In this document: piece after piece, positions 25,206 to 37,037 of the stretch
Numbering within the stretch: position 1 is the first letter of the stretch
Layout: each line of letters opens with the position of its first letter
From: Pseudomonas arsenicoxydans
Lineage (GTDB): Bacteria > Pseudomonadota > Gammaproteobacteria > Pseudomonadales > Pseudomonadaceae
Assembly: GCF_900103875.1 (NCBI RefSeq)
Contig: NZ_LT629705.1
Span: forward strand, 2,923,001-2,987,000
Direction of reading: 5' to 3'
DNA: 64,000 bases
Notes under the pieces: model-generated
The model's input: only the letters and a program-made list of their open reading frames with translations
Database searches by the model: none
Told to the model about the DNA's origin: nothing
Made by a program: the position numbers and the translations under genes

Positions 25206-28037
25206 ATGCAAGAAAGCGTGATGCAGCGCATGTGGAACAGCGCCTACCTATCCGGTAGTAACGCTGCCTATGTGGAAGAGCTCTACGAGCTCTACCTGCA
25301 CGACCCTAACGCTGTGCCAGAAGAGTGGCGCACCTACTTCCAGAAGTTGCCTGCTGACGGCAACCCTGCCACCGATGTTTCGCACTCCACAATTCGCGAT
25401 CATTTCGTCTTGCTGGCAAAGAACCAGCGCCGCGCCCAACCGGTTTCCGCCGGCAGCGTGAGCAGTGAGCACGAGAAGAAGCAAGTTGAAGTGCTGCGAC
25501 TGATCCAGGCCTACCGTATGCGTGGCCACCAGGCAGCCCAGCTTGACCCGCTGGGGCTGTGGCAGCGTCCTGCACCTGCAGACCTGTCGATCAATCATTA
25601 CGGCTTGACCAATGCCGATCTTGATACGACCTTCCGTGCCGGCGACCTGTTCATCGGCAAAGAGGAGGCGAGCCTACGCGAAATTCACGAAGCGTTGCAG
25701 CAGACATATTGCCGCACCATCGGCGCTGAATTTACGCACATCACCGATTCGGAGCAGCGCCAGTGGTTCCAGCAGCGTCTGGAAAGCGTGCGTGGCCGTC
25801 CGACGTACTCCGCAGACATCAAGAGCCACCTGCTCGAGCGCGTCACTGCCGGTGAAGGCCTGGAAAAATACCTGGGTACCAAATACCCGGGCACCAAGCG
25901 TTTCGGTCTGGAAGGCGGCGAAAGCCTGATTCCGATGCTCGACGAGCTGATCCAGCGTTCCGGTTCCTACGGCACCAAGGAAATCGTCATCGGCATGGCC
26001 CACCGTGGTCGTCTGAACGTGCTGGTCAACACCTTCGGCAAGAACCCGCGCGAGCTGTTCGACGAGTTCGAAGGCAAGAAGAAGGTCGAGCTGGGTTCCG
26101 GTGACGTTAAATATCACCAGGGCTTCTCCTCCAACGTGATGACCACCGGCGGTGAAGTTCACCTGGCCATGGCGTTCAACCCGTCCCACCTGGAAATCGT
26201 ATCTCCAGTGGTCGAGGGTTCGGTTCGCGCCCGTCAGGATCGTCGCAACGACCCAACCGGTGAGAAGGTTCTTCCAATCTCCATCCACGGTGACGCGGCT
26301 TTCGCCGGTCAAGGCGTGGTTATGGAAACCTTCCAGATGTCGCAAACCCGCGGTTTCAAAACCGGCGGCACCGTGCACATCGTGATCAACAACCAGGTCG
26401 GTTTCACCATCAGCAACCCGCTGGACTCGCGCTCCACCGAGTACGCGACCGACGTGGCGAAAATGATCCAGGCGCCGATCCTCCATGTGAATGGTGATGA
26501 TCCGGAAGCTGTATTGTTCGTTACTCAGCTGGCCATCGACTACCGCATGCAATTCAAGCGTGACGTGGTAATCGACCTGGTCTGCTACCGCCGTCGCGGC
26601 CACAACGAGGCCGACGAGCCAAGCGGCACCCAGCCTCTGATGTATCAGCAGATCACCAAACAGCGCACTACCCGTGAACTGTATGCCGATCGTCTGACTC
26701 AGGCCGGCGTGCTGGACGTAGAGCGTGTTCAGGCGAAAGTCGATGAATACCGCAATGCGCTGGACAATGGTCTGCATGTTGTAAAAAGCCTGGTCAAAGA
26801 GCCGAACAAAGAGTTGTTCGTGGACTGGCGTCCGTATCTGGGCCACGCCTGGACCGCGCGTCACGACACGCGTTTCGATCTGAAAACCTTGCAGGAACTG
26901 TCCGCCAAGCTGCTGGAAATTCCAGAAGGCTTCGTGGTTCAGCGCCAGGTTTCGAAAATCTACGAAGACCGTCAGAAGATGCAAGTCGGCGGCCTGCCGA
27001 TCAACTGGGGTTACGCCGAAACCATGGCGTACGCAACCCTGGCGTTCGAAGGTCACCCGATTCGCATGACGGGTCAGGACATCGGTCGCGGTACGTTCTC
27101 GCACCGTCACGCTGTCTTGCACAACCAGAAAGACGCGGGTACCTACATTCCGTTGCAGAACCTGTACAAAGGCCAGCCACGTTTCGACCTGTACGATTCG
27201 TTCCTGTCCGAAGAAGCGGTTCTGGCGTTCGAATACGGTTACTCGACCACCACGCCTGAGGCGCTGGTGATCTGGGAAGCCCAGTTCGGCGACTTCGCCA
27301 ACGGTGCCCAAGTGGTTATCGACCAGTTCATCACCAGTGGCGAGCACAAGTGGGGCCGTCTCTGCGGTCTGACCATGCTGCTGCCGCACGGTTATGAAGG
27401 TCAGGGTCCGGAGCACTCGTCGGCTCGTCTGGAGCGTTACCTGCAACTGTGCGCCGAGCACAACATTCAGGTTGCCGTACCGACTACACCGGCCCAGATC
27501 TACCACTTGCTGCGTCGTCAGGTCATTCGTCCGCTGCGCAAGCCGTTGATCGTTCTGACTCCGAAGTCGCTGCTGCGTCACAAGTTGGCCGTATCGACCC
27601 TGGAAGATCTGGCAGAAGGTTCGTTCCAGACCGTTATCCCGGAAATCGATGCACTGGACCCGAAAAAGGTCGAGCGCGTTGTTCTGTGTAGCGGCAAGGT
27701 CTACTACGACCTGCTGGAAAAACGCCGTGCCGAAGGTCGTGATGACATCGCCATCGTGCGTATCGAGCAGCTGTACCCATTCCCTGAGGACGACTTGAAC
27801 GAAGTCCTGGCTCCGTACACCAACCTCAAACATATCGTTTGGTGTCAGGAAGAGCCGATGAACCAGGGTGCCTGGTACTGCAGCCAGCACCACATGCGCC
27901 GCATCGTTGGCAATCACAACAAGTCTCTCGTACTCGAGTACGCGGGCCGTGATGCTTCTGCTGCACCTGCTTGTGGTTATGCATCGATGCACGCTGAGCA
28001 GCAGGAAAAACTGCTGCAAGACGCCTTTACTGTTTAA
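25206..28037 (+). CDS. sucA: 2-oxoglutarate dehydrogenase E1 component
   Basis: A 943-residue thiamine-diphosphate enzyme that decarboxylates 2-oxoglutarate and transfers the succinyl group to the lipoyl arm of SucB. It has the N-terminal WNSAYLSGSNAAYVEELYELY helix that docks E2, IGMAHRGRLNVL, the ThDP/Mg motif HGDAAFAGQGVVMET to INNQVGFT, and C-terminal GQDIGRGTFSHRHAVLHNQ. Length is normal. The 259-base gap before it, with a hairpin, leaves room for its own promoter. Confidence 0.97.
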   Translation: MQESVMQRMWNSAYLSGSNAAYVEELYELYLHDPNAVPEEWRTYFQKLPADGNPATDVSHSTIRDHFVLLAKNQRRAQPVSAGSVSSEHEKKQVEVLRLIQAYRMRGHQAAQLDPLGLWQRPAPADLSINHYGLTNADLDTTFRAGDLFIGKEEASLREIHEALQQTYCRTIGAEFTHITDSEQRQWFQQRLESVRGRPTYSADIKSHLLERVTAGEGLEKYLGTKYPGTKRFGLEGGESLIPMLDELIQRSGSYGTKEIVIGMAHRGRLNVLVNTFGKNPRELFDEFEGKKKVELGSGDVKYHQGFSSNVMTTGGEVHLAMAFNPSHLEIVSPVVEGSVRARQDRRNDPTGEKVLPISIHGDAAFAGQGVVMETFQMSQTRGFKTGGTVHIVINNQVGFTISNPLDSRSTEYATDVAKMIQAPILHVNGDDPEAVLFVTQLAIDYRMQFKRDVVIDLVCYRRRGHNEADEPSGTQPLMYQQITKQRTTRELYADRLTQAGVLDVERVQAKVDEYRNALDNGLHVVKSLVKEPNKELFVDWRPYLGHAWTARHDTRFDLKTLQELSAKLLEIPEGFVVQRQVSKIYEDRQKMQVGGLPINWGYAETMAYATLAFEGHPIRMTGQDIGRGTFSHRHAVLHNQKDAGTYIPLQNLYKGQPRFDLYDSFLSEEAVLAFEYGYSTTTPEALVIWEAQFGDFANGAQVVIDQFITSGEHKWGRLCGLTMLLPHGYEGQGPEHSSARLERYLQLCAEHNIQVAVPTTPAQIYHLLRRQVIRPLRKPLIVLTPKSLLRHKLAVSTLEDLAEGSFQTVIPEIDALDPKKVERVVLCSGKVYYDLLEKRRAEGRDDIAIVRIEQLYPFPEDDLNEVLAPYTNLKHIVWCQEEPMNQGAWYCSQHHMRRIVGNHNKSLVLEYAGRDASAAPACGYASMHAEQQEKLLQDAFTV

Positions 28038-28079
28038 CGCCTTCGCGCACCTGAAACCGAATTTAAGGACCCACAGATA

Positions 28080-29300
28080 ATGGCTATCGAAATCAAAGCC
28101 CCCACCTTCCCGGAATCGGTTGCCGATGGCACCGTTGCCACCTGGCACAAAAAGCCGGGCGACGCCGTCAAGCGTGATGACCTGATCGTCGACATCGAAA
28201 CCGACAAGGTTGTCCTGGAAGTGTTGGCCACTGCTGACGGCGTACTGGGCGCTATCGTCAAGAACGAAGGCGACACCGTTCTGTCCGACGAAGTCCTGGG
28301 CTCCATCGAAGCCGGCGGCGCTGCTGCCGCTCCAGCTCCTGCTGCTGCTCCGGCTGCTGCCCAAGCTGCTGCTCCTGCTGCTGAAGGCGAAGACGATCCT
28401 GTTGCTGCACCGGCTGCTCGCAAGCTGGCTGAAGAAAACGGCATCAACATCGCTTCCGTTGCCGGCACCGGCAAAGGCGGTCGTGTGACCAAGGAAGACG
28501 TGGTAGCAGCTGTTGCTGCCAAGAAAGCCGCTCCGGCTGCAGCGCCTGCCAAGGCTCCTGCACCGGCTGCTTCGGCTCCAGTGTTCGCGGCCGGCGATCG
28601 TGTTGAAAAACGCGTTCCAATGACCCGTCTGCGCGCCAAGGTTGCCGAGCGTCTGGTTGAAGCTCAGTCGAACATGGCGATGCTGACCACGTTCAACGAA
28701 GTCGACATGACCGAAGTCATGGCCCTGCGTTCGAAGTACAAGGACCTGTTCGAGAAGTCCCACAACGGCGTACGCCTGGGCTTCATGTCGTTCTTCGTCA
28801 AGGCCGCCACCGAAGCGCTGAAACGCTTCCCGGCAGTCAACGCGTCGATCGACGGTGCGGACATCGTTTACCACGGCTACGCCGACGTCGGTGTTGCCGT
28901 ATCCAGCGACCGTGGCCTGGTTGTACCGGTTCTGCGTAACGCCGAACTGATGAGCCTGGCTGAAATCGAAGGCGGCATCGCCACCTTCGGCAAGAAGGCG
29001 CGTGACGGCAAACTGTCGATGGACGAAATGACCGGCGGTACGTTCACCATCACCAACGGTGGTACCTTCGGTTCGATGATGTCGACCCCGATCGTCAACC
29101 CGCCGCAAGCAGCTATCCTGGGCATGCACAACATTCTGCAGCGTCCTATGGCGATCAACGGTCAGGTCGTTATCCGTCCGATGATGTACCTGGCATTGTC
29201 CTACGATCACCGTCTGATCGATGGCAAAGAAGCTGTGACCTTCCTGGTTACCATCAAGAACCTGCTGGAAGACCCGGCTCGTTTGCTGCTGGATATCTGA
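28080..29300 (+). CDS. sucB: 2-oxoglutarate dehydrogenase E2 (dihydrolipoyl succinyltransferase)
   Basis: A 406-residue three-domain protein. The lipoyl domain (1-75) has the lipoylated K43 in [12 protein letters not shown]. An Ala/Pro-rich linker (about 80-105) leads to a peripheral subunit-binding domain (about 110-147, [20 protein letters not shown]). The catalytic domain contains [12 protein letters not shown], whose histidine and aspartate do acyl transfer to CoA. It forms the core of the OGDH complex. It sits 42 bases after sucA. Confidence 0.97.
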   Translation: MAIEIKAPTFPESVADGTVATWHKKPGDAVKRDDLIVDIETDKVVLEVLATADGVLGAIVKNEGDTVLSDEVLGSIEAGGAAAAPAPAAAPAAAQAAAPAAEGEDDPVAAPAARKLAEENGINIASVAGTGKGGRVTKEDVVAAVAAKKAAPAAAPAKAPAPAASAPVFAAGDRVEKRVPMTRLRAKVAERLVEAQSNMAMLTTFNEVDMTEVMALRSKYKDLFEKSHNGVRLGFMSFFVKAATEALKRFPAVNASIDGADIVYHGYADVGVAVSSDRGLVVPVLRNAELMSLAEIEGGIATFGKKARDGKLSMDEMTGGTFTITNGGTFGSMMSTPIVNPPQAAILGMHNILQRPMAINGQVVIRPMMYLALSYDHRLIDGKEAVTFLVTIKNLLEDPARLLLDI

Positions 29301-29309
29301 TAGAAGCAG

Positions 29310-29383
29310 CTGCAGGTTTCAAGCTTCAAGCTGCAAGCAATTGCAGCTTGGCTTGAGGCTTGCGGCTTCAAGCTTGTTGCCAA
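29310..29383. repeat. Palindromic 'gcttcaagctgcaag' repeat between sucB and lpdG
   Basis: This gap is packed with alternating copies of cttcaagc, gctgcaag and their complements, e.g. caagctgcaa GCAA ttgcagcttg. It can form several alternative hairpins. It seems a dispersed Pseudomonas palindrome and not a terminator, as lpdG must be read through it. Confidence 0.65.
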
Positions 29384-29398
29384 AAGAGGATTTTTTGA

Positions 29399-30835
<1,437 letters not shown>

Positions 30836-30915
30836 GACAATAAGAAACCACGGCGGTACGGCCCGTCGTGAGCCTTGCATGCAAGACTCACCGCGGAATG
30901 TCCGCTGGACGCAGT

Positions 30916-30938
30916 CTTGCGTAGCCCCGCTACGCAAG
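30916..30938 (+). other. Intercistronic hairpin lpdG-sucC
   Basis: Perfect inverted repeat cttgcgtag / ctacgcaag around a five-base loop, without a T-tract, in the 179-base gap before sucC. Likely an mRNA-stability or processing structure. Confidence 0.5.
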
Positions 30939-31014
30939 CAGCAGTCACAGGTGGTGCGGCACTTGAACAAGTGCAGCACCGAATGCGCAGTACCTAACGA
31001 AGACGGTAATAAGC

Positions 31015-32181
31015 ATGAATCTTCACGAGTATCAGGGTAAGCAGCTGTTCGCTGAATACGGCCTGCCAGTTTCCACCGGCTACGCAGTAGACACCCCGGA
31101 AGCAGCAGCAGAAGCTTGCGACAAAATCGGCGGCACCGAGTGGGTTGTCAAAGCCCAGGTCCACGCTGGTGGTCGCGGTAAAGCGGGCGGCGTTAAGCTG
31201 GTTCGCAGCAAAGAAGACGCCAAGGCATTCGCTCAACAGTGGTTGGGCAAGCGTCTGGTGACTTACCAGACTGATGCCAATGGTCAGCCAGTCACCAAGA
31301 TCCTGGTTGAATCGTGCACTGATATCGCTAAAGAGCTGTACCTGGGCGCTGTCGTTGACCGTTCGAGCCGTCGCATCGTGTTCATGGCTTCCACCGAAGG
31401 TGGCGTGGACATCGAGAAAATCGCTCACGACACTCCAGAAAAAATTCTGAAAGCCACTATCGATCCACTGGTTGGCGCACAGCCATTCCAGGGTCGCGAG
31501 CTGGCATTCCAGCTGGGTCTGGAAGGCAAGCAAGTTGCTCAGTTCGCCAAGATCTTCGTAGGTCTGGCCAAGCTGTTCAAGGATCACGACCTGGCCCTGC
31601 TGGAAGTGAACCCGCTGGTGATCAAGGCTGACGGCGATCTGCATTGCCTCGACGCCAAGATCAACATCGACGCCAACGCCATGTACCGTCAGCCTAAGCT
31701 GAAGACTTTCCACGATCCGTCGCAAGACGATCCGCGCGAAGCGCACGCTGCCAAGTTCGAACTGAACTACGTAGCGCTGGAAGGCAACATCGGTTGCATG
31801 GTCAACGGTGCTGGCCTGGCCATGGGTACCATGGACATCGTCAACCTGCATGGCGGCAAACCAGCCAACTTCCTCGACGTGGGCGGCGGTGCTACCAAAG
31901 AACGCGTTACCGAAGCGTTCAAGATCATCCTGTCCGACACTAACGTCGCTGCAGTACTGGTCAACATCTTCGGCGGCATCGTTCGTTGCGACATGATTGC
32001 CGAAGGCATCATCGGTGCAGTGAAAGAAGTCGGCGTGAAAATCCCGGTTGTTGTTCGCCTTGAAGGCAACAACGCTGAGCTGGGCGCTAAAGTACTGGCA
32101 GAAAGCGGTTTGAACATCATCGCTGCTACCAGCCTGACCGACGCTGCTCAACAAGTCGTTAAAGCTGCGGAGGGCAAATAA
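31015..32181 (+). CDS. sucC: Succinyl-CoA synthetase beta subunit
   Basis: A 388-residue ATP-grasp subunit. It begins [19 protein letters not shown] and contains [17 protein letters not shown] (nucleotide binding), [20 protein letters not shown] (Mg-binding acids) and [17 protein letters not shown], all characteristic. With SucD it makes ATP or GTP from succinyl-CoA. Its stop overlaps the sucD start by one base, giving equal translation of the two subunits. Confidence 0.97.
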   Translation: MNLHEYQGKQLFAEYGLPVSTGYAVDTPEAAAEACDKIGGTEWVVKAQVHAGGRGKAGGVKLVRSKEDAKAFAQQWLGKRLVTYQTDANGQPVTKILVESCTDIAKELYLGAVVDRSSRRIVFMASTEGGVDIEKIAHDTPEKILKATIDPLVGAQPFQGRELAFQLGLEGKQVAQFAKIFVGLAKLFKDHDLALLEVNPLVIKADGDLHCLDAKINIDANAMYRQPKLKTFHDPSQDDPREAHAAKFELNYVALEGNIGCMVNGAGLAMGTMDIVNLHGGKPANFLDVGGGATKERVTEAFKIILSDTNVAAVLVNIFGGIVRCDMIAEGIIGAVKEVGVKIPVVVRLEGNNAELGAKVLAESGLNIIAATSLTDAAQQVVKAAEGK

Positions 32182-33062
32182 TGAGCGTCCTGATCAATAA
32201 AGACACCAAAGTTATCTGCCAGGGTATTACCGGTTCGCAAGGTAGTTTCCACACCCAGCAAGCTCTGGAATACGGCACCAAGATGGTTGGCGGCGTAACT
32301 CCGGGCAAAGGCGGCACCGAGCACCTGGGCCTGCCAGTGTTCAACACCGTGAAAGACGCTGTAGCTGCCACTGGCGCCACCGCCAGCGTGATCTACGTTC
32401 CAGCTCCTTTCTGCAAGGACTCCATCCTGGAAGCAGCTTTCGGCGGCATCAAGCTGATCGTTTGCATCACTGAAGGCATTCCTACCCTGGACATGCTGGA
32501 TGCCAAGGTCAAGTGCGACGAGCTGGGCGTAGTCCTGATCGGTCCTAACTGCCCAGGCGTGATCACTCCAGGCGAATGCAAGATCGGCATCATGCCAGGT
32601 CACATTCACTTGCCAGGCAAGGTCGGTATCGTTTCCCGTTCCGGCACCTTGACCTACGAAGCTGTGAAGCAAACCACTGACGCCGGTTTCGGTCAGTCGA
32701 CTTGCGTCGGCATCGGCGGTGACCCGATTCCTGGTTCGAACTTCATCGACATCCTGAAGCTGTTCCAGGAAGACCCGAAGACCGAAGCGATCGTGATGAT
32801 CGGTGAGATCGGCGGTTCGGCTGAAGAAGAAGCGGCTGCCTACATCAAGGCAAACGTGACCAAGCCGGTTGTTTCCTACATCGCTGGTGTGACTGCCCCT
32901 GCAGGCAAGCGCATGGGCCATGCTGGCGCAATCATCTCTGGCGGCAAAGGCACAGCAGACGAGAAGTTTGCTGCCCTGGAAGACGCAGGCGTGAAAACCG
33001 TGCGTTCGCTGGCAGACATCGGCAAGGCTTTGTCCGAGCTGACCGGTTGGGCGATGAAGTAA
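32181..33062 (+). CDS. sucD: Succinyl-CoA synthetase alpha subunit
   Basis: A 293-residue subunit. [16 protein letters not shown] and [19 protein letters not shown] form the CoA-binding domain, and the phosphorylated histidine lies in [18 protein letters not shown]. Length is normal. It is the last gene of the sdh-suc operon and is followed by a clear terminator. Confidence 0.97.
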   Translation: MSVLINKDTKVICQGITGSQGSFHTQQALEYGTKMVGGVTPGKGGTEHLGLPVFNTVKDAVAATGATASVIYVPAPFCKDSILEAAFGGIKLIVCITEGIPTLDMLDAKVKCDELGVVLIGPNCPGVITPGECKIGIMPGHIHLPGKVGIVSRSGTLTYEAVKQTTDAGFGQSTCVGIGGDPIPGSNFIDILKLFQEDPKTEAIVMIGEIGGSAEEEAAAYIKANVTKPVVSYIAGVTAPAGKRMGHAGAIISGGKGTADEKFAALEDAGVKTVRSLADIGKALSELTGWAMK

Positions 33063-33093
33063 GCCTCGCGCTTAACTGACGCTTCACCAAACA

Positions 33094-33119
33094 AAGGCCA
33101 CCTTCGGGTGGCCTTTGTT
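33094..33119 (+). terminator. Rho-independent terminator of sdh-suc operon
   Basis: aaaggccacc / ggtggccttt with a TTCG tetraloop followed by GTTGTTT, 31 bases after sucD. Confidence 0.9.
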
Positions 33120-33130
33120 GTTTGCGAAGA

Positions 33131-33219
33131 TCAAAAGATCGCAGCCTCGTTGCACTCGACAGCTCCTACAAGATTTCGTAGTAGGAGCTGTCGAGTGCAA
33201 CGAGGCTGCGATCTTTTGA
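33131..33219. repeat. Perfect 39-bp inverted repeat, 'gtaggagctgtcgag' family
   Basis: Arms 33131-33169 and 33181-33219 are perfect inverted copies separated by eleven bases. It is the same family as 2544-2645 and 19576-19621 (here gtgcaacg instead of gtgaaacg). Located just downstream of the sucD terminator. Confidence 0.93.
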
Positions 33220-33444
33220 CCTTTATATATGTAAACGCGACACGGAAATGTCGCGTATCGGAATGATCGCACCCTAACAGTGCGTTTGCCGGGCAAATTC
33301 GTTAGGCTAGCCGCCATTTTGCGTTTGCATCCCATAAGGAAGCGTCACGCTAAACGGGTCAGTCTTATACGGACCGACAGCATTTCCCTCACCCATAGGG
33401 AAATCCCTCTCTAAATTCCGATTCAGTAGTGTGGTATTTCCTTA
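33220..33444 (+). other. Upstream region of brnQ
   Basis: About 225 bases with short inverted repeats (gcgacacggaaatgtcgc near 33237; tttccctcacccatagggaaa near 33384) but no promoter I can assign with confidence. It must hold the brnQ promoter, as the sdh-suc terminator lies upstream. Confidence 0.45.
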
Positions 33445-34758
33445 ATGAAAGTGTTGAAAGGCCAGGACATCCTGGCACTTGGTTTTATGACGTTTGCCCT
33501 GTTTGTCGGGGCCGGCAATATCATCTTCCCGCCTATCGTCGGTTTGCAGTCCGGGCCTCATGTCTGGATGGCGGCGCTGGGCTTTTTGATCACCGCCGTC
33601 GGTTTGCCGGTGATCACGGTCGTTGCGCTGGCCAAGGTCGGTGGTGGGATGGACGCCCTGAGCAGCCCGATCGGCAAAGTCGCCGGTGGCTTGCTGGCGG
33701 CCTCGTGCTACCTGGTCGTGGGACCACTGTTCGCCACGCCACGCACGGCGACCGTATCGTTCGAAGTCGGCCTGGCGCCGCTGACCGGCGAGAGCCCGTT
33801 AGCGTTGTTCCTCTACAGTTCGGTGTATTTCCTGCTGGTGTTCTTCATCTCGCTCTACCCGGGCCGTTTGCTGGACACCGTCGGACGTTTCCTCGCCCCG
33901 CTGAAGATCATCGCCCTGGCGGCCCTCGGCATTGCTGCGTTCGCCTTGCCTGCCGGTGATATCGGTGTGGCAACGCCGGAATATGTTGCGGCGCCATTCT
34001 CCCAAGGCTTCATCAATGGTTATCTGACCATGGATACCTTGGGCGCGCTGGTGTTCGGCATCGTCATCGTCAACGCGATCCGCTCGCGCGGCGTTGAATC
34101 GCCCGCGCTGATCACCCGTTACGCAATCATTGCCGGGCTGATTGCCGGCGTTGGCCTGGCGCTGGTATACGTCAGTCTGTTCCGCCTCGGTTCGGGCAGC
34201 CATGAAGTCGCGGCGGGCGCCACCAACGGCGCGGCGGTGTTGCACGCCTATGTTCAACACACCTTCGGTTCGTTGGGCAGCGGTTTCCTTGCCGTGCTGA
34301 TCTCCCTGGCCTGCCTGGTCACGGCTGTCGGTCTGACCTGCGCCTGCGCCGAATACTTCAGCCGTGTGCTGCCGCTGTCCTACAAGACTCTGGTGATCAT
34401 CCTGGCCGCGTTCTCCCTGGTGGTGTCCAACCTGGGCCTCACCAAGCTGATTGCGTTCTCGATCCCGGTACTGACCGCGATTTACCCGCCGTGCATCGCC
34501 CTGGTAGCGCTGAGCTTCTGCAAGGACTTCTGGCATGAGCAAGGACGCATCGTGGGGCCGGTGATGTTGGTCTCGTTCGTTTTCGGCACGATCGATGCGC
34601 TCAAGGGCGCAGGCCTGGCGGACTGGATGCCAACTCAGCTGTCCCACCTGCCGCTGAGTGCGCAGGGCCTGGCCTGGCTGGTGCCGTCGGTGATGACATT
34701 GGTGGTCGCCGTGGTTTGTGATCGTCTGCTGGGCAAGCGCGAAGAAGCGCTGGCCTAA
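33445..34758 (+). CDS. brnQ: Branched-chain amino acid carrier (BrnQ/BraB)
   Basis: A 437-residue LIVCS-family carrier with twelve hydrophobic spans. The N-terminal [23 protein letters not shown] and [17 protein letters not shown] are family signatures. It takes up Leu, Ile and Val with a cation across the inner membrane. P. aeruginosa braB occupies the same position after sucD. A strong terminator follows. The exact substrate preference cannot be read from sequence. Confidence 0.94.
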   Translation: MKVLKGQDILALGFMTFALFVGAGNIIFPPIVGLQSGPHVWMAALGFLITAVGLPVITVVALAKVGGGMDALSSPIGKVAGGLLAASCYLVVGPLFATPRTATVSFEVGLAPLTGESPLALFLYSSVYFLLVFFISLYPGRLLDTVGRFLAPLKIIALAALGIAAFALPAGDIGVATPEYVAAPFSQGFINGYLTMDTLGALVFGIVIVNAIRSRGVESPALITRYAIIAGLIAGVGLALVYVSLFRLGSGSHEVAAGATNGAAVLHAYVQHTFGSLGSGFLAVLISLACLVTAVGLTCACAEYFSRVLPLSYKTLVIILAAFSLVVSNLGLTKLIAFSIPVLTAIYPPCIALVALSFCKDFWHEQGRIVGPVMLVSFVFGTIDALKGAGLADWMPTQLSHLPLSAQGLAWLVPSVMTLVVAVVCDRLLGKREEALA

Positions 34759-34803
34759 GCCGCTTCAGGGCCCGCCATAAGCGGGCCTGGCAAGCAGAAA
34801 CAG

Positions 34804-34838
34804 AAATGCCCCGTATCAATCGATACGGGGCATTTTTT
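34804..34838 (+). terminator. Rho-independent terminator of brnQ
   Basis: aaatgccccgtatc / gatacggggcattt with a short AATC-type loop and a T-run, 46 bases after brnQ. A second GC hairpin (gggcccgc / gcgggcc) lies just before it. Confidence 0.9.
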
Positions 34839-34896
34839 ATGTGCGCGATGCAGTGTCTTTTTCCTTGAGCTAACGTCGAAGCAGTGCGAACTCCTC

Positions 34897-34922
34897 GTGG
34901 GAGCAAACAGACTTGTTCCCAC
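34897..34922. repeat. Degenerate REP-like hairpin
   Basis: gtgggagcaa / ttgttcccac enclose a six-base loop. The ends match the outer bases of the window's REP arms, but the GC-rich core is missing. Probably an eroded or distinct REP variant. Confidence 0.5.
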
Positions 34923-34961
34923 AAAATTTCGGTGTTCCACCTCTACATCACAAGGACCTGC

Positions 34962-35699
34962 ATGTCGTTCATCCACGCCAACATCATCCACCTTCTCGCC
35001 GCGCTCTGGTTCGTCATCTGCTGGGGTGGCTACACCCGTTATGCCTCGTGGAAGGGCCGCGACACCGCGTGTCTGGCCAGCGTGCTGCACCTGTATCGCG
35101 AAGACTGGATGCGCCGCATGCTGCTGCGCGACAATCGTATCGCCGACGCCAGCGTGATTGGCAATCTGGAGCGCAACGCCTCCTTCTTCGCCTCCAGTAC
35201 GCTCATTATCCTGGCTGGCATTCTCACCGTGCTGGGAGCCTCGGAAAGGGCTGTGTCGTTGCTGGCGGATATCCCGATGGTGCAGCAGGCGTCGCAAGGC
35301 ATGTCAGAGATCAAGTTGCTCTGCCTGGCGCTGGTGTTTGTCTATGCGTTCTTCACGTTCAGCTGGTGCATGCGCCAGTACAACTTTGCGGCAATCCTGG
35401 TTGGCTCGGCACCGATGATCGGTGAGCGGCATGTGTCCGAGCAGGAGCGTAAAGCTTTCGCTTCCCGAGCGGCGCGGGTCATTTCCATGGCCGCGAACCA
35501 GTTCAACTTCGGCCTGCGTTCCTATTACTTCGGCATGACCATGCTGGCCTGGTTCGTCAGCCCGTGGCTGTTCATGTTGATGAGTGCCGGGGTAGTGCTG
35601 GTGTTGTATCGCCGGGAGTTTCATTCCGACGTTCTCGAGGTGATGGTCTATACCCCTACAGAGGCGCCATTGCCCGAGTTGAACAAAGAGGCTGCTTGA
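34962..35699 (+). CDS. DUF599 membrane protein
   Basis: A 245-residue protein with about four transmembrane helices (residues 8-25, 70-92, 115-135, 190-225). It contains the DUF599 features REDWMRRMLLRDNRIADAS and NLERNASFFASSTLIILAG. Function is unknown. The start at 34962 has AAGGA upstream; an upstream extension would run through the REP-like hairpin. Its stop overlaps the next start (TGATG), so it is coupled with the MAPEG gene. Confidence 0.85.
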   Translation: MSFIHANIIHLLAALWFVICWGGYTRYASWKGRDTACLASVLHLYREDWMRRMLLRDNRIADASVIGNLERNASFFASSTLIILAGILTVLGASERAVSLLADIPMVQQASQGMSEIKLLCLALVFVYAFFTFSWCMRQYNFAAILVGSAPMIGERHVSEQERKAFASRAARVISMAANQFNFGLRSYYFGMTMLAWFVSPWLFMLMSAGVVLVLYRREFHSDVLEVMVYTPTEAPLPELNKEAA

Positions 35700-36100
35700 T
35701 GAGTATTCCGTTCTGGTGTGTGTTTATCAGTGCATTGCTGATTTACGTGGCGCGTATGCCGGTGGCCAAGGCCATGAAAGAGCAGGGCGGTTACAACAAT
35801 CACCTGCCGCGCGAGCAACAGGCGCACCTCACGGGCTTCGGCGCTCGCGCAGTGGCGGCGCATCAGAATTGCTTCGAGGCGTTCATCCTGTTTGCGGTCG
35901 GCGTGCTGATGGCGCATACCACCCAGACGGCGGGATGGCTGATCGATATGCTGGCAATCATCTTTGTGATTACCCGAATTATTTATTTACTGTGTTATTG
36001 GGCTGATCTGGCCTGGCAGCGGAGTCTGGTGTGGATTGTCGGATTTGTGTGTTCTTTGCTGCTAATGATTAGTCCGACTTTTAGAACCATTTTGCTCTAA
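35699..36100 (+). CDS. MAPEG family membrane protein
   Basis: A 133-residue protein with four hydrophobic helices and the MAPEG-like segment GARAVAAHQNCFEAFILFAVGV followed by RIIYLLCYW. MAPEG members include glutathione transferases and related membrane proteins; the bacterial ones are mostly uncharacterised. It is translationally coupled to the DUF599 gene. Confidence 0.85.
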   Translation: MSIPFWCVFISALLIYVARMPVAKAMKEQGGYNNHLPREQQAHLTGFGARAVAAHQNCFEAFILFAVGVLMAHTTQTAGWLIDMLAIIFVITRIIYLLCYWADLAWQRSLVWIVGFVCSLLLMISPTFRTILL

Positions 36101-36121
36101 CCGGTTAAAAGGCAGGCAAAA

Positions 36122-36150
36122 GAAAACCCGCGCTTGGCGGGTTTTCTTTA
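36122..36150. terminator. Bidirectional terminator
   Basis: gaaaacccgc / gcgggttttc with a short loop and T-rich sequence after it, between the convergent MAPEG and lipoprotein genes. Confidence 0.88.
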
Positions 36151-36167
36151 TCACGCTAAAAACTGAT

Positions 36168-36401
36168 TTAGTTTTTAGGTGCTTCTTTTGCAGCTGCTGC
36201 GTTCGATTCAGCCTGAGCTTTGGCAGCTTCGGCGTTTTCTTTCGCAGCGTCGTTCACTTTATCCTGCGCTTTGTTCATATCTTGCTGAGCTTGCTCAGAG
36301 TGTTTGGCTGCATCTTGAGCTTTGTCCTCGGATTTTTTATCGCAGGCAGCGAGACCGAGGGAAGCGGTCAACATCAAGGCAATAGCTAAAGTCTTACGCA
36401 T
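36168..36401 (-). CDS. Small Ala/Lys-rich lipoprotein
   Basis: A 77-residue protein. A signal peptide ends LGLAAC, with the lipobox Cys at residue 20. It is followed by a charged helix of repeated KAQDxxxxAxExAxxA type (residues 25-72), probably a coiled coil like Lpp/OprI-type lipoproteins. D at +2 after the Cys would favour inner-membrane retention in the Lol rule. Function unknown; it stands alone between convergent and divergent neighbours. Confidence 0.82.
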   Translation of the reverse strand: MRKTLAIALMLTASLGLAACDKKSEDKAQDAAKHSEQAQQDMNKAQDKVNDAAKENAEAAKAQAESNAAAAKEAPKN

Positions 36402-36560
36402 GGGGTGTTTCTCCTTATGGAAAATATCTACTTGCCCTTTCGAGCACAGCCCTCAGCGTTAAGTTCCTCAATTCGTTCAGATATATAAGATAATTCCCAC
36501 GGGAACTTTTACCGAACACGCCAAGTGCGACGTCCGAAGACTAACAAGAGTTTTTATCTA

Positions 36561-37037
36561 ATGGCCGAAAACCCCGTTTTTGAGCGTGCGACGCGATTCC
36601 TGTCGGCGCTGCGGCATTGTCAGGTACTCGGGCTGCGCGTTCACAGCGCCAGCAGCGAGGGACTGACGGTCGTCCTGCCCTACAGTCCGCAAATCGTCGG
36701 TAACCCACAAACCGGCGTCATCCATGGCGGGGCGTTGACAACGTTGATGGACACCGCGTGCGGCATGTCGACCCTCTGCGTACTGCCCGAATTTGAAGTT
36801 TGTCCGACCCTCGATTTGCGCATCGACTACATGCATGCCGCCGAGCCGCATAAGGATGTCTACGGTTTCGCCCAATGCTACCGGGTAACCACCGACGTAA
36901 TCTTTGCTCGGGGCTTCGCTTATCAGGATGACCCCGAGCAGCCCATCGCGCATGTCGTCGGTACGTTTATGCGCATGGGCAAGGCCGTCAAAGGCACCAA
37001 GGGTTTTGGCGGCGTGATCGCCGGAGAGGCGAAATGA
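36561..37037 (+). CDS. PaaI-type hotdog thioesterase 1
   Basis: A 158-residue hotdog-fold protein. GVIHGGALTTLMDTACG (about 53-69) is the helix and active-site motif of the PaaI/4HBT family, and LRIDYMHAAEP is the partner strand. It probably hydrolyses an acyl-CoA; the substrate is unknown. The start at 36561 is chosen for family alignment. It overlaps the next hotdog gene by four bases (ATGA), suggesting a heteromeric or sequential pair. Confidence 0.87.
   Translation: MAENPVFERATRFLSALRHCQVLGLRVHSASSEGLTVVLPYSPQIVGNPQTGVIHGGALTTLMDTACGMSTLCVLPEFEVCPTLDLRIDYMHAAEPHKDVYGFAQCYRVTTDVIFARGFAYQDDPEQPIAHVVGTFMRMGKAVKGTKGFGGVIAGEAK

Noticed and set aside
25674..29210. A 1178-codon open frame antisense to sucA/sucB
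   Set aside because: It is a shadow produced by the codon bias of two highly expressed genes; its translation has no domain, and the genes on the plus strand are certain.
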